A DNA stretch of 64,000 nt from Spartobacteria bacterium UBA695. GTDB lineage: Bacteria; Verrucomicrobiota; Verrucomicrobiia; Chthoniobacterales; Chthoniobacteraceae. The translations under genes were made by a program, and so were the position numbers. The stretch's first letter is position 1. The number at the start of each line of letters is the position of its first letter. The stretch is from positions 186,001-250,000 of the forward strand of contig DBMP01000015.1 in the NCBI GenBank assembly GCA_002298145.1, in the 5' to 3' direction. Below the pieces are notes generated by a model. That model worked only from the letters and a program-made list of their open reading frames with translations, searched no databases and had not been told where the DNA came from. Below, piece by piece: positions 43,276-52,075 of the stretch.

Positions 43276-43698
43276 ATGAACCCCGTTGAAGTTCGCCTTG
43301 AACCGCATCCAACTCCGGAGCAAACGGAGCAGATTTTCAGGCACTTGGTGGCGTTCAACGAAACGCGGGCGGGAGCGGCTTCCGCCTGTAATCTGGCGGT
43401 ATTCGCCCACCAGGGCTCCGAGATTGTCGGCGGCCTCGTTGGGTTAACGCATTGGAACTGGCTCTCGATCCAATACCTCTGGGTGCAGGAGGCCTTTCGC
43501 AAACAAGGTCTCGGGCGGCAAATGCTGCTGGCCGCAGAGCAGGAAGCCCGGGTCCGAGGGTGCGAGCACGCTCACCTGGATACGTTCAGCTTTCAGGCGC
43601 TCCCGTTTTATGAGGCGCTGGGGTATTCCGTCTTCGGCCGCTTGGAGGACTATCCCCCGGGCCACACCCGGTTCTTTCTTCAGAAGCGGGATCTGTAG
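43276..43698 (+). CDS. GNAT-family N-acetyltransferase
   Basis: 140 residues from ATG 43276 (a GTG lies one codon earlier). Central strand L-W-V-Q-E-A-F-R and the acetyl-CoA pyrophosphate loop R-K-Q-G-L-G-R near 77-83, then F-Y-E-A-L-G-Y, are the GNAT A and B motifs. Substrate unknown. Convergent with the BioD-like gene. Confidence 0.9.
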   Translation: MNPVEVRLEPHPTPEQTEQIFRHLVAFNETRAGAASACNLAVFAHQGSEIVGGLVGLTHWNWLSIQYLWVQEAFRKQGLGRQMLLAAEQEARVRGCEHAHLDTFSFQALPFYEALGYSVFGRLEDYPPGHTRFFLQKRDL

Positions 43699-43721
43699 CT
43701 GGCGTTTCAGGAATCAGAACT

Positions 43722-44837
43722 CTAGCACTTCGGCACGCCGAGCTTTTCCAGGATGCGATCGATGTCGATATACTTTTCGACCATCGACTGGATGCGGTGG
43801 ATTTTCTCGTAGTCGCCCGGCAGCGTTTTGATGGTCATCGTGTGGATGGAGCTGGCCACGGAGTAGCTGTCCATGGGGCTGGCGATGACGGGCAGGGCGG
43901 ATTGGGCGATCAGGTTGAGCACGGTCGGGTGCGGCAGCATGTCGCCGGAAAGGATGAGGCCGGTGAGGCCCTTGCGCTGCGGCTCCAGAAGGGCGGTCGT
44001 GGAAAGGGCGGCGAGGATGATGTCCTCCCGGTCGCCGGGGGTGACGACCAGGGTGCCGGGCGTAAACTCCTCCATGACGTGGCTCGACTCCATGGCTCCG
44101 ATGATGGTCCGCTCGACTTTGCGGTGGGCTTCGGAGCGGGAGTTGACGAAGCGGCCTCGGACCTGTTTGCAGATTTCGTTGAGCGTGGGGCTGGAGAGGA
44201 CCGGTTCGGCGGGCATCGCGCCGACGAGCTCGATGCCGAGGCGGGCCAGGCCGCGCTGGCAGAAGTCTTTCACGAAGTCGAACTTCTCCGGCAGGATCTT
44301 GTTCACGACCACCCCGGCCAGTTCCACGCCTTCTTTGTCGAAGAGGGCTTTGTTAAGGGCGATTTCGTCGATCGGCCGCCCGATGCCCCCCTTGGTGACC
44401 ATGAGGACTTTGCTGCCCAGGAGCTTGGCCACGCGGGCGTTGGAGAGGTCGAACACGGAGCCGACTCCGGCGTGTCCAGTGCCTTCGATGATGCAGAAAT
44501 CTTTCTCCCAACAGGCGCGGTCGAACGAGTTCTGGAGGCGGCGCACGAGGTGGTCGTTGTTGGCGTTGTCGATGTAGCGCCGGGTGAAGTCGGGCACGAC
44601 GGCGATCGGGCTCATGTCCTCGATCGGCGTCTGGACGCTAAACGTGCGGTCCATCAGCACCGTGTCCTCGTCGATCCGCTTGCCGTCGACTTCCTCAAAG
44701 CGCTGCCCGACGGGTTTGATGAAACCGATCCGGCCAAGGCGCTTTTTTAAGACCGAAAAGAGCCCCAGGGCGGAGGTGGTTTTACCGTCGTTCTGTTTGG
44801 TTGCGGCAATGAAGAGACGAGGGGTGACGGTATTCAC
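43722..44837 (-). CDS. BioD-like P-loop plus DRTGG-domain protein (N-terminal half of a split phosphotransacetylase)
   Basis: 371 residues. The N-terminal part is a dethiobiotin-synthetase-like P-loop domain (A-A-T-K-Q-N-D-G-K-T-T at 11-21, I-E-G-T-G-H near 118), and about 215-320 is the DRTGG domain (variant G-D-R-E-D-I). These two domains are the N-terminal half of long Pta (E. coli type). The catalytic half is the next gene upstream, 30 bp away on the same strand. In long Pta this part binds regulators and aids stability; here it is a separate protein. Confidence 0.88.
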   Translation of the reverse strand: MNTVTPRLFIAATKQNDGKTTSALGLFSVLKKRLGRIGFIKPVGQRFEEVDGKRIDEDTVLMDRTFSVQTPIEDMSPIAVVPDFTRRYIDNANNDHLVRRLQNSFDRACWEKDFCIIEGTGHAGVGSVFDLSNARVAKLLGSKVLMVTKGGIGRPIDEIALNKALFDKEGVELAGVVVNKILPEKFDFVKDFCQRGLARLGIELVGAMPAEPVLSSPTLNEICKQVRGRFVNSRSEAHRKVERTIIGAMESSHVMEEFTPGTLVVTPGDREDIILAALSTTALLEPQRKGLTGLILSGDMLPHPTVLNLIAQSALPVIASPMDSYSVASSIHTMTIKTLPGDYEKIHRIQSMVEKYIDIDRILEKLGVPKC

Positions 44838-44867
44838 GGGGAGAGAATAAGGGGCGCTAAGGGCGTT

Positions 44868-45923
44868 CTATATTTCGGGTTGGTCTTCCGTGCCGTCGGA
44901 CGGATAGAGTTTGCGGTATTGGATGGCTTGGAGGCCCACGATGGCGGCGGCCCCGACGATGGTTTCGACCGTGGCGCCACGGGAAAGGTCGGCGCACGGT
45001 TTGGAGAGCCCGAGGAGGATCTGCCCGTAGGCTTCGGCCCCGGCAAGGTGTTCGACGAGCTTGGCGGAGATGTTGCCGCTGTTTAAATCCGGGAAGATGA
45101 GGACGTTGGCCTGGCCCGCGACGAGGCTGTTGGGGGCTTTGCGATGGCCCAGCTCGGGGAGCAGCGCGGTGTCGGCCTGGAGTTCGCCGTCGATCTCCAT
45201 GTCCATCTCGGCTTTTTCGGCGGCCTTCTTGGCCAGCGCCGTGGCGGCGGCCATTTTCTCGGCGGAAGGGTGCTTGGAGCTCCCCTTGGTGGAGAAGCTC
45301 AGGAAGGCGACGCGCGGGCGGGTGCCGGTGAGCTGCGCGCAGAGTTTGCCCGCCTGGACACCGATCTGCGAGAGCTGCGGGATGGTCGGCTCGGGAATGA
45401 CGGCGCAATCGGCAAAAAAGAGGACGCCGTTTTCGCCGTAGGTGGAGTCATTGAGGGCCATGACCATACAGCTCGAAATAAAGGAGACGTCCGGCAGCGG
45501 CTTGACGAGCTGGAAAAGGGGGCGCAGGAGGGACCCGGCGTAGCCGCTCACACCGCCGACCAAGCCGTCGGCCTGGCCATGCTGGATCATCATGGCGGCG
45601 AAGTAGTTCGGGTTCACCAGGAAGCTCTGGGCCTCGCCGGGGCCGAGGTTGCGGTAGCGCTGCATCCGGTTAAGCCAAGTGCAGAACATCGGCAGGTCGC
45701 TGGCACTAGCAGGGTCGATCAAGCCGATGTGCGAGAGGTTCACCCCCTCGATGGCGGCGATGCGCTGGATCTCTGCTATGTTGCCCAGCAGAATCGGGGC
45801 GGCGATTTTGAGTTTGACCATCTCGGCTGCGGCATGAAGGACGCGAGGTTCCGTCCCTTCCGGAAAGACGATGCGCTTCGGATGGCGTTGCAGTTTCGAG
45901 AAAACCGTCTCGATGAATTTCAT
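44868..45923 (-). CDS. pta: phosphate acetyltransferase, catalytic domain
   Basis: 351 residues, the length of short Pta. PTA_PTB-family blocks are present: R-I-V-F-P-E-G-T-E, A-D-G-L-V-G-G, F-A-D-C-A-V, F-L-S-F-S-T-K-G-S-S and G-Q-A-N-V-L-I-F-P-D-L-N-S-G-N. It interconverts acetyl-CoA and acetyl phosphate in the cytosol. Directly followed by the BioD/DRTGG gene; no acetate kinase gene (ackA) is in the window. Confidence 0.94.
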   Translation of the reverse strand: MKFIETVFSKLQRHPKRIVFPEGTEPRVLHAAAEMVKLKIAAPILLGNIAEIQRIAAIEGVNLSHIGLIDPASASDLPMFCTWLNRMQRYRNLGPGEAQSFLVNPNYFAAMMIQHGQADGLVGGVSGYAGSLLRPLFQLVKPLPDVSFISSCMVMALNDSTYGENGVLFFADCAVIPEPTIPQLSQIGVQAGKLCAQLTGTRPRVAFLSFSTKGSSKHPSAEKMAAATALAKKAAEKAEMDMEIDGELQADTALLPELGHRKAPNSLVAGQANVLIFPDLNSGNISAKLVEHLAGAEAYGQILLGLSKPCADLSRGATVETIVGAAAIVGLQAIQYRKLYPSDGTEDQPEI

Positions 45924-45991
45924 TCGCTACCAAGTATGCCCTACTGAGCGAAACCGGCAATACTAGATTGCACAAATCCTTCCCTGGAATA

Positions 45992-47398
45992 TCAGGCTTT
46001 TTCCGGGGTCTGCGGAGGCGCATCTCCCGCAGGGGGAACCGATTGCGCCGTTGGCTGGAGCTCGGCGAGGAGCGGTTCGTCTAAATCCAGCTCGGGAAAG
46101 TATTTTTTGGCGCAATCCGGGCAAAGGCTATGGGAGAACTGGGCCCCGGAATGGGCCGAAATGTAGAGCTCGATCTGACTCCAGTAGCCCTGGTCGTCGC
46201 GGATTTTTTTGCACCCGCTGCAAATCGGCAGGAGGCCGTTGAGCGTTTTGACCTGCGCGAGCGCTTCGGTGAGGCAGGCATTGGCGGCGCTCAGCTCGGC
46301 GGTTCGCTGGCGGACCTGTTCCTCCAGGTCTTCGTTATGCCGCCGCAGGGTTGCCGCCATGGCGTCGAACGTGCTGGCCAGATGCCGGATCTCGGAGGCC
46401 CCGCCGGACATGGCAGCCGACGCACTCCAGTCCCCCGCGGCCAGCCGCCGGGCCGTGGCGCTGAGGTGGTTGACGTTCTTGAGAACGGAGGCCTGGCCGA
46501 CCAACCCCGCCACCCCAAGCGATGCCGCCGTCCAGAACACCAGGATGTAGAGGTTGCGCCGGAATTCCGCCCGGCTTTCCTCCGTGGCGTCCGCCCTGGA
46601 GATGCCCACCGCGACCATGAGCCCGTCGATCCCTGGCAGGCTGACGTAATGGTAATCGCGCAGCGTCCCGTCGTTGCCCGTCGTGGTCACGGGCACCCCC
46701 ACTCGCGCACCCTGCTTCTGAAACACAAGCCAGGAGCGGGCGGGAACCCCGGTCTGGCTCGTCTTGGGACGGCGAACGACGCACGTTCCTTGCTTATCCA
46801 CCACCAGGATGACGGCCCGGTTCGGAAGCTGGATCTGGGCCAGGCAGCGCTGGATCATTTCCAAGTCAAGCGAGGCGAAAAGCGCTCCGGGAAACGAGTT
46901 CCCAGGTAACGCATAGAGCGGGAAGCCGAGGTTAATGGCCGGTTTCCCCGAAATGCGCCCCGTCAGGTACTCGCTGACGGCCAGTTCACCCGTCTCCCGC
47001 AAGGTGCGGAACCAGAGACGGTCGTCGATATACACCGGCTCTTTCATGGGCAACGCGCTGGCGACGATCACGCCGTCCGAGCGCACCAGGCCGATGTTCA
47101 CATACCCCTGGGAATGCTTGAGCAGATCGGCCAGCAGCGGCGTGGCCGCCTCCACATTCATCGTCCGAACGGGCTCCGTGCAGGCCAGCGCCAGGAGCAT
47201 TTGCCGGGCCCCCTCCGTGGCTTGGCTGATACTCCCCGCCGCCATTGAGGCCAGGCGTCGGGCCTCGTCCTCGCATTCCTTTAATTTCCGGCCCTGCTCG
47301 CTGGCGGCCTGGTAGAGCATCAGCCCGAAAATCGGCAGGACCGCCGTCACCACAAGAAACATCAACCGGAGCCGCAGGGATGTGGGGTGCTTGATCAT
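45992..47398 (-). CDS. Cache/HAMP membrane sensor with C-terminal zinc-ribbon-like tail
   Basis: 468 residues: membrane helix about 10-32, an extracytoplasmic double-Cache-like domain about 35-275, a second helix about 283-305, HAMP about 305-358, a coiled coil about 360-390, then L-L-P-I-C-S-G-C-K-K-I-R-D-D and C-P-D-C, a Cys4 module usually found after PAS or kinase domains. It has no kinase, GGDEF or methyl-accepting output, so it may signal through the Cys4 tail or a partner. Not part of the pta operon by spacing (68 bp). Confidence 0.85.
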   Translation of the reverse strand: MIKHPTSLRLRLMFLVVTAVLPIFGLMLYQAASEQGRKLKECEDEARRLASMAAGSISQATEGARQMLLALACTEPVRTMNVEAATPLLADLLKHSQGYVNIGLVRSDGVIVASALPMKEPVYIDDRLWFRTLRETGELAVSEYLTGRISGKPAINLGFPLYALPGNSFPGALFASLDLEMIQRCLAQIQLPNRAVILVVDKQGTCVVRRPKTSQTGVPARSWLVFQKQGARVGVPVTTTGNDGTLRDYHYVSLPGIDGLMVAVGISRADATEESRAEFRRNLYILVFWTAASLGVAGLVGQASVLKNVNHLSATARRLAAGDWSASAAMSGGASEIRHLASTFDAMAATLRRHNEDLEEQVRQRTAELSAANACLTEALAQVKTLNGLLPICSGCKKIRDDQGYWSQIELYISAHSGAQFSHSLCPDCAKKYFPELDLDEPLLAELQPTAQSVPPAGDAPPQTPEKA

Positions 47399-47649
47399 GG
47401 GATCAAAAGAGGGGGGCGAGGAGGGTCAAAAAAAACACCGTTTTGCCAGGAAAGCAGAAGACAAAAAAGCAGCGTCGACACCGCGCAAATTATGCGGTGT
47501 TCGCAGAAGGGGGATCAGCAGCCAGCTAGGCGAGAGGGGGGGCATGGGGGGACCGGTATGCCTTCGTGCGAAAGCGTAAATCCGCCAATGCGTAAATCCA
47601 AGAACTAAAATGGCTTAGCGCTGTTTTTAACCCGCCCCCGGGCCCAGCA

Positions 47650-49134
47650 TTAGAGCAGCTTGGAGCTCAATTCCGCCAACGGGCTGCGCTCACCCTTTTG
47701 CAACGCCACATGGGCGTGCATCGGCTGGCCCGCGAAGCGGCGCGCGGCGTGGACGAGGCCGTTATTCTCCGGGCTCAGGTAGGGGGCGTCGATCTGGCTC
47801 GGATCACCGATCAAGACCAGCTTGGACCCCTCGCCCATGCGGGTGGCGATGGTTTTCAGCTCGCTTAAGTTGATGTTCTGCACTTCGTCGACGATGAAAA
47901 ACGCGTTCGGAATGGAGCGGCCGCGCAGGTAGTAGAGCGGCTCGATTTCCAGGAGCCCCTGTTCGAGCAGGAAGTCGTACGGTTTGTGGACCTTGCCGCC
48001 GTTGGGCGCGGCGGTCTGCGCCTTGACGGCCTGCAAGGGGGACTGGCCTTTGTGCGGCAGCGCGCCCCGGGTGCGCTTCTCGTTGCCGTCTTTGCCCTCC
48101 TTCTGGCCGGGGGTAAAGATCCGGTCCAGCGAGTCGTAGATCATCCGCGTCCAGGGGAAAAGCTTCTCCTCGATGCCGCCGGGCAGCGCGCCGAGGTCCT
48201 TGCCAATGCCCACGGTGGCCCGCGCCACGCACATCTTGTTGTAGGTGCCTTCGTCCAGGTGGATCAGGCCCGAGTTGACCGAGAGGAGCGTCTTGCCCGT
48301 GCCCGCGCGGGCGGCGGCGGTGACGATCTGGATCTCCGGGTCGAGCAGGGCATCGTAGAAGCAGGTCTGCTCCAGGTTGCGCGGGCGGATCTCCGTGCCA
48401 TGGCGGCCGCCGTAGCATTTGGGGATTTTAAGGCGGCGCAGCTTGAGGCCACTAATGCGGGCCGGGAGGGCGTGCCCCACGCCGCTGCTGACCAGCACGT
48501 AGGAGGCGAAGCGGTTGGCGGGCTGCTGCTCGGGTTCGAGATCGAGGGTCCCCTTGGTGGCGAAGCGCTGGAAGAGGGTCGGTTCGAGGACCAGCTTGGG
48601 GATCGGCTCGGAGAGGAGCGCGGTTTCCTCGCGGCTGGCGCTGATGCGGCGGTATTTCTCCGCAGGGAGGCCGCAGACCTGGGCCTTGAGCCTCAGGGTG
48701 ATGTCGTTGGTGACCAGCACTACGCGGGTCGATTTTCCCTTGGCCGATTCGCGTTCACGCAGAGCGGCGCAGAGGATCAAATTATCCGTAATGGAGGGCC
48801 CGCCGAAGGCCTCCGTGGCCGCCTCCTCCAGCTTGTGGGCTTTCCGGCGCGAGGCCGTCAGGCCCGTAATGCGCAGCGTACCGCCGCCGGGGGTCTTGAC
48901 GGCCTTCTCCGGGTCCTCCATGAAGTCGGGGAACATCGTCGGGTTGAGCGTCGTCTCCAGCAGGCGGTGGAACTCCCGGGCGTTGGCGCCGATCTCACTT
49001 CGCTCCGTCTTTTTCCGGTCCGTTTCGGAGAGCACCTCCACGGGGATGACCACTTCGTGCTCGCCGAAGGCGAAAAGGGCTTGGGGATCTTCGAGAATGA
49101 CGCAGGTATCGAGGACGTAACGGGTTTTGGACAT
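47650..49134 (-). CDS. PIN-PhoH family RNA helicase/nuclease-like ATPase
   Basis: 494 residues. N-terminal PIN domain about 1-160 with first acidic residue Asp9 in V-L-D-T-C and later T-D-N-L and T-N-D acidic positions; C-terminal PhoH ATPase about 250-490 with Walker A R-A-G-T-G-K-T-L, Walker B F-F-I-V-D-E-V-Q-N and I-G-D-P-S-Q-I-D. PhoH2 homologues are RNA-unwinding RNases. No toxin-antitoxin partner is adjacent. Confidence 0.93.
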   Translation of the reverse strand: MSKTRYVLDTCVILEDPQALFAFGEHEVVIPVEVLSETDRKKTERSEIGANAREFHRLLETTLNPTMFPDFMEDPEKAVKTPGGGTLRITGLTASRRKAHKLEEAATEAFGGPSITDNLILCAALRERESAKGKSTRVVLVTNDITLRLKAQVCGLPAEKYRRISASREETALLSEPIPKLVLEPTLFQRFATKGTLDLEPEQQPANRFASYVLVSSGVGHALPARISGLKLRRLKIPKCYGGRHGTEIRPRNLEQTCFYDALLDPEIQIVTAAARAGTGKTLLSVNSGLIHLDEGTYNKMCVARATVGIGKDLGALPGGIEEKLFPWTRMIYDSLDRIFTPGQKEGKDGNEKRTRGALPHKGQSPLQAVKAQTAAPNGGKVHKPYDFLLEQGLLEIEPLYYLRGRSIPNAFFIVDEVQNINLSELKTIATRMGEGSKLVLIGDPSQIDAPYLSPENNGLVHAARRFAGQPMHAHVALQKGERSPLAELSSKLL

Positions 49135-49283
49135 GTCGGGTCTAGCTAAAGTGCAGGCAATCCGTTCGGGTGCAAGGGAAAGCGGTTTTGGGGGCGGAAG
49201 TCGAGACCGGAATCAAGCCCCAGGGGGAAATATTTCGCCGCGCCCAAAAAGCCGCTCGGGAAGGGCCCCTTTGCCACTGTTCC

Positions 49284-49313
49284 TTGACAACCGGCGGGGA
49301 TCGGGCGTTACAT
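49284..49313 (+). promoter_or_regulatory. candidate promoter of the mla operon
   Basis: Consensus -35 TTGACA at 49284-49289 with a TTACAT -10-like box at 49308-49313 (18-bp spacer). It lies 109 bp before the mlaE start and is the only good -35 in this 288-bp divergent region with the PhoH gene. Confidence 0.45.
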
Positions 49314-49422
49314 GGATACTCCAATCAATGAATTTCCGCTTCCATGTTGCGCATTCGGCCGAGGCTGGCTTGGGCACGCCTCGCGGAAAGTCGGTTTCCC
49401 TGCCTGCCCGCGGGGAAATCCT

Positions 49423-50196
49423 ATGATCGCACGTTTTTCTCAGCTTGGGCGCTGGTTCATCGGGCAACTCTCCTCGCTCGGGGAGTGTACGTTTTTCCTA
49501 GTGGAGTCAGTAGCCGTCTGCTTCGCCCCGCCGATCAAGTGGAACCGCGTCATCAAGCAAATCTGGTTCATCGGCTGGAAGTCGATGCCGGTCATCTGCC
49601 TCACCGGGGCCTTCACCGGAATGGTGCTCGCCCTCCAGGGCTACCACTCGCTGCGGCAGCTCGGCTCAGAGGCCTTTCTCGGGCCGCTGGTGGCCCTCTC
49701 GCTCTTGCGCGAACTGGGCCCCGTGCTCGCCGCGCTGATGGTCACGGGCCGCGCCGGGTCCTCGATCACCGCACAGCTCGGCATCATGCGCATCAATGAC
49801 CAGATCGACGCCCTGGAGTTGATGGGCCTTAACCCGGTGCGCTACCTCGTCGTACCCAACCTGATCGCGCTGGTCGTCGCGATGCCGCTGCTCTCGGCGG
49901 TCTTCAACGTCGTCGCCATCTTCGGCGGCTACCTGCTGGGGGTGCGCGTGCAGGGGCTTAACGCCGGAGTTTACTTCGGCGAAATGCACAACTACGTGGT
50001 CTTCCAAGACGTCCTCAACAGCACCTACAAGGCAGCCTGCTTCGGCCTCTTGATCGCCTGGGTCTGCTGCTATAAGGGCTTCAAGAGCCGCTTCGGAGCC
50101 GAAGGGGTCAGCACCGCCACCACGCAGGCGGTCGTCAACGCCTCGGTACTCATTCTCGTGCTGGACTATCTCTTAAGTGCGCTGATCATTAAATAG
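49423..50196 (+). CDS. mlaE: MlaE-type lipid ABC transporter permease
   Basis: 257 residues from ATG 49423 (37 in-frame upstream residues look non-coding). Permease with about five hydrophobic segments and the MlaE/YrbE signature G-R-A-G-S-S-I-T-A-Q-L-G followed by D-A-L-E-L-M-G-L-N-P. Inner-membrane component of the Mla phospholipid-trafficking system. First gene of a five-gene run. Confidence 0.95.
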   Translation: MIARFSQLGRWFIGQLSSLGECTFFLVESVAVCFAPPIKWNRVIKQIWFIGWKSMPVICLTGAFTGMVLALQGYHSLRQLGSEAFLGPLVALSLLRELGPVLAALMVTGRAGSSITAQLGIMRINDQIDALELMGLNPVRYLVVPNLIALVVAMPLLSAVFNVVAIFGGYLLGVRVQGLNAGVYFGEMHNYVVFQDVLNSTYKAACFGLLIAWVCCYKGFKSRFGAEGVSTATTQAVVNASVLILVLDYLLSALIIK

Positions 50197-50207
50197 AAGG
50201 AGCCCCC

Positions 50208-50954
50208 GTGATCAGCATCCAAAATCTCTATAAAACCTACGGCAAACAGGAAGTCTTGAGCGGCGTCAACCTTGAGGTCAAAGCCGGAGAATTCGTCGCG
50301 CTCGTGGGCCTCAGCGGCAGCGGCAAGAGCCTGCTGCTGCGCCATATCGTGCGCCTGGTCAAGCCAGACTCAGGCACCGTGCTCGTCGATGGCCGGGACG
50401 TAAACCAGATGCCCCACAAGGAGCTTGAAGCCCTCCGGAGCCGCGTCGGCTACGTCTTCCAGAACGGCGCGCTCTTTGATTCCGAGACCGTCTACGACAA
50501 CGTCGCCTTTCCCCTGCGGGAGAAAACCCGGATGAGCGAAACAGAAATCCGCAAACGCGTCATGACGGAGCTCGACCTCGTAGGCCTCACCGAAGCCGTG
50601 GACAAATTCCCCGCCCAGCTCAGCGGCGGCATGCTCAAGCGCGCCGCCCTCGCCCGCACGCTGGTCCGCGCCCCGGAGATCATCCTCTTTGACGAACCGA
50701 CCACGGGGCTCGACCCCATGGTGGTCAACTCCATCCTGAACTTGTTCGACTCCGCCCACCGGCGGCTCAACCTCACGGGCATCCTGGTCTCACACGAGAT
50801 CCCGGAAATCTTCGGCATCGTTCAGAAAGTAGCCATGCTGCACGAGGGGAAAATCGTCGCCGAGGAGACCCCGGAGACCCTGCGCACCTCCCCGGCCCCC
50901 ATCATCGACCAATTTGTGAACGGCAACATCGAGGGGCCGATCCGTCTTCGTTAA
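50208..50954 (+). CDS. mlaF: MlaF-type ABC ATPase
   Basis: 248 residues from GTG 50208, with an AGAAGGAG ribosome-binding site. Walker A G-L-S-G-S-G-K-S at about 36-43, signature L-S-G-G-M, Walker B I-I-L-F-D-E-P-T-T-G, switch His in V-S-H-E. LSGGM instead of LSGGQ is normal for MlaF. Energises the MlaE permease. Confidence 0.95.
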   Translation: MISIQNLYKTYGKQEVLSGVNLEVKAGEFVALVGLSGSGKSLLLRHIVRLVKPDSGTVLVDGRDVNQMPHKELEALRSRVGYVFQNGALFDSETVYDNVAFPLREKTRMSETEIRKRVMTELDLVGLTEAVDKFPAQLSGGMLKRAALARTLVRAPEIILFDEPTTGLDPMVVNSILNLFDSAHRRLNLTGILVSHEIPEIFGIVQKVAMLHEGKIVAEETPETLRTSPAPIIDQFVNGNIEGPIRLR

Positions 50955-50964
50955 CGAGATTCCT

Positions 50965-51429
50965 ATGAAACAACGCCATTTCGAATTTTATGTCGGCCTT
51001 TTTATGGCGCTCGGCATTCTTTGCCTGGCCATCCTGAGCCTGCAAGTCGCCCGCAACGACTTTTTCGCCGCCAACGGCTACGAAGTCCAGGCCGTCTTCA
51101 CCAATTGCAGCGGCCTCCAAGTCGGCAGCCCGATCATGATCGCAGGGGTCGAAGTCGGCCGCATCAAGTCCATCGGGCTGGAGGATTACGAAGCCAAGGT
51201 AGTCTTTAGCATCAAACACAACATCGTCCTGCAAAAAGATGCCATGGCCTCCATCAAAACCAAAGGACTCATCGGCGAGAAATACGTGGAGATCACCCCC
51301 GGCGGAGACGAACGCTCCGTCACCCCCGGCGGGCGGCTCATCAACACCGAACCCGCCCTCGACATCGAAAGCCTCATCTCCAAGTACGTCCAGGGCAACC
51401 TCTCCTCCCCCAAGCCCGCCGCGAACTAA
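50965..51429 (+). CDS. mlaD: MlaD-type MCE-domain protein
   Basis: 154 residues: one N-terminal membrane helix (about 8-28), then an MCE domain (about 38-115) with N-C-S-G-L-Q-V-G-S-P, G-V-x-V-G-R-I and K-T-K-G-L-I-G-E-K-Y. Forms the periplasmic ring that binds phospholipid in Mla. Near E. coli length. Confidence 0.95.
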   Translation: MKQRHFEFYVGLFMALGILCLAILSLQVARNDFFAANGYEVQAVFTNCSGLQVGSPIMIAGVEVGRIKSIGLEDYEAKVVFSIKHNIVLQKDAMASIKTKGLIGEKYVEITPGGDERSVTPGGRLINTEPALDIESLISKYVQGNLSSPKPAAN

Positions 51430-51454
51430 GCCATCTTCCCCCCCGTCTACCTCT

Positions 51455-52075
51455 ATGAAACGACTCTTCATCACCGCCGCCTGTATGATCTCGCTGGCCG
51501 CCGGAGCGCTGGCGGGCAGCCCCATGGCCGAAATCAAGACCACCACCGACAAAGTCCTCGCCTCCCTCAATGACCCCAAAGTGCAGGGCGACGACAAAAA
51601 AGCCCAGCGCATCGGGCTCGTCCAGAAAGCCATGGACACCCGGTTCGCCTGGGAAGAAAGCGCCCGCGCCTGCCTGGGCCGCCACTGGGCCAAGCTCAGC
51701 CCGGGGCAGAAAACCGAATTCATCAAACTCTTCAGCCAGTTCCTGGAAGAAACCTACGCCCAGAAAATCGCCACCTACTACGGCGAACTCGACCACATCG
51801 CCTACCAGGGCGAAAAAATCATCCAGGACAGCGGCACCGACTACGCCCAGGTGAAAATCCTGCTCACCACCAAAAGCAACGTCGATCACCCCGTAGAGTA
51901 CCGGATGCAGAAAAACGCCGCGGGCGACTGGAAGGTCTACGACGTCATCATCGAAGGCGTGAGCCTGGTGAAGAACTACCGCGATCAATTTGATGCCATT
52001 ATCGCAAAATCCGGGTACGATGGACTCATTCAGGAAATCAAAGCCAAGAAACCCGCTTCGCCCGACCTCCGATGA
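51455..52075 (+). CDS. mlaC: MlaC-type periplasmic phospholipid carrier
   Basis: 206 residues from ATG 51455, where a signal peptide begins (ending A-L-A-G). The mature part has the Tol-Tol-Ttg2/MlaC pattern: F-A-W-E-E-S-A-R, W-x-x-L-S-P-G-Q-K-T-E-F, then W-K-V-Y-D-V-I-I-E-G-V-S-L-V-K-N-Y-R. Carries lipid between MlaD and the outer-membrane MlaA. Its stop overlaps the next start (ATGA). Confidence 0.95.
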   Translation: MKRLFITAACMISLAAGALAGSPMAEIKTTTDKVLASLNDPKVQGDDKKAQRIGLVQKAMDTRFAWEESARACLGRHWAKLSPGQKTEFIKLFSQFLEETYAQKIATYYGELDHIAYQGEKIIQDSGTDYAQVKILLTTKSNVDHPVEYRMQKNAAGDWKVYDVIIEGVSLVKNYRDQFDAIIAKSGYDGLIQEIKAKKPASPDLR

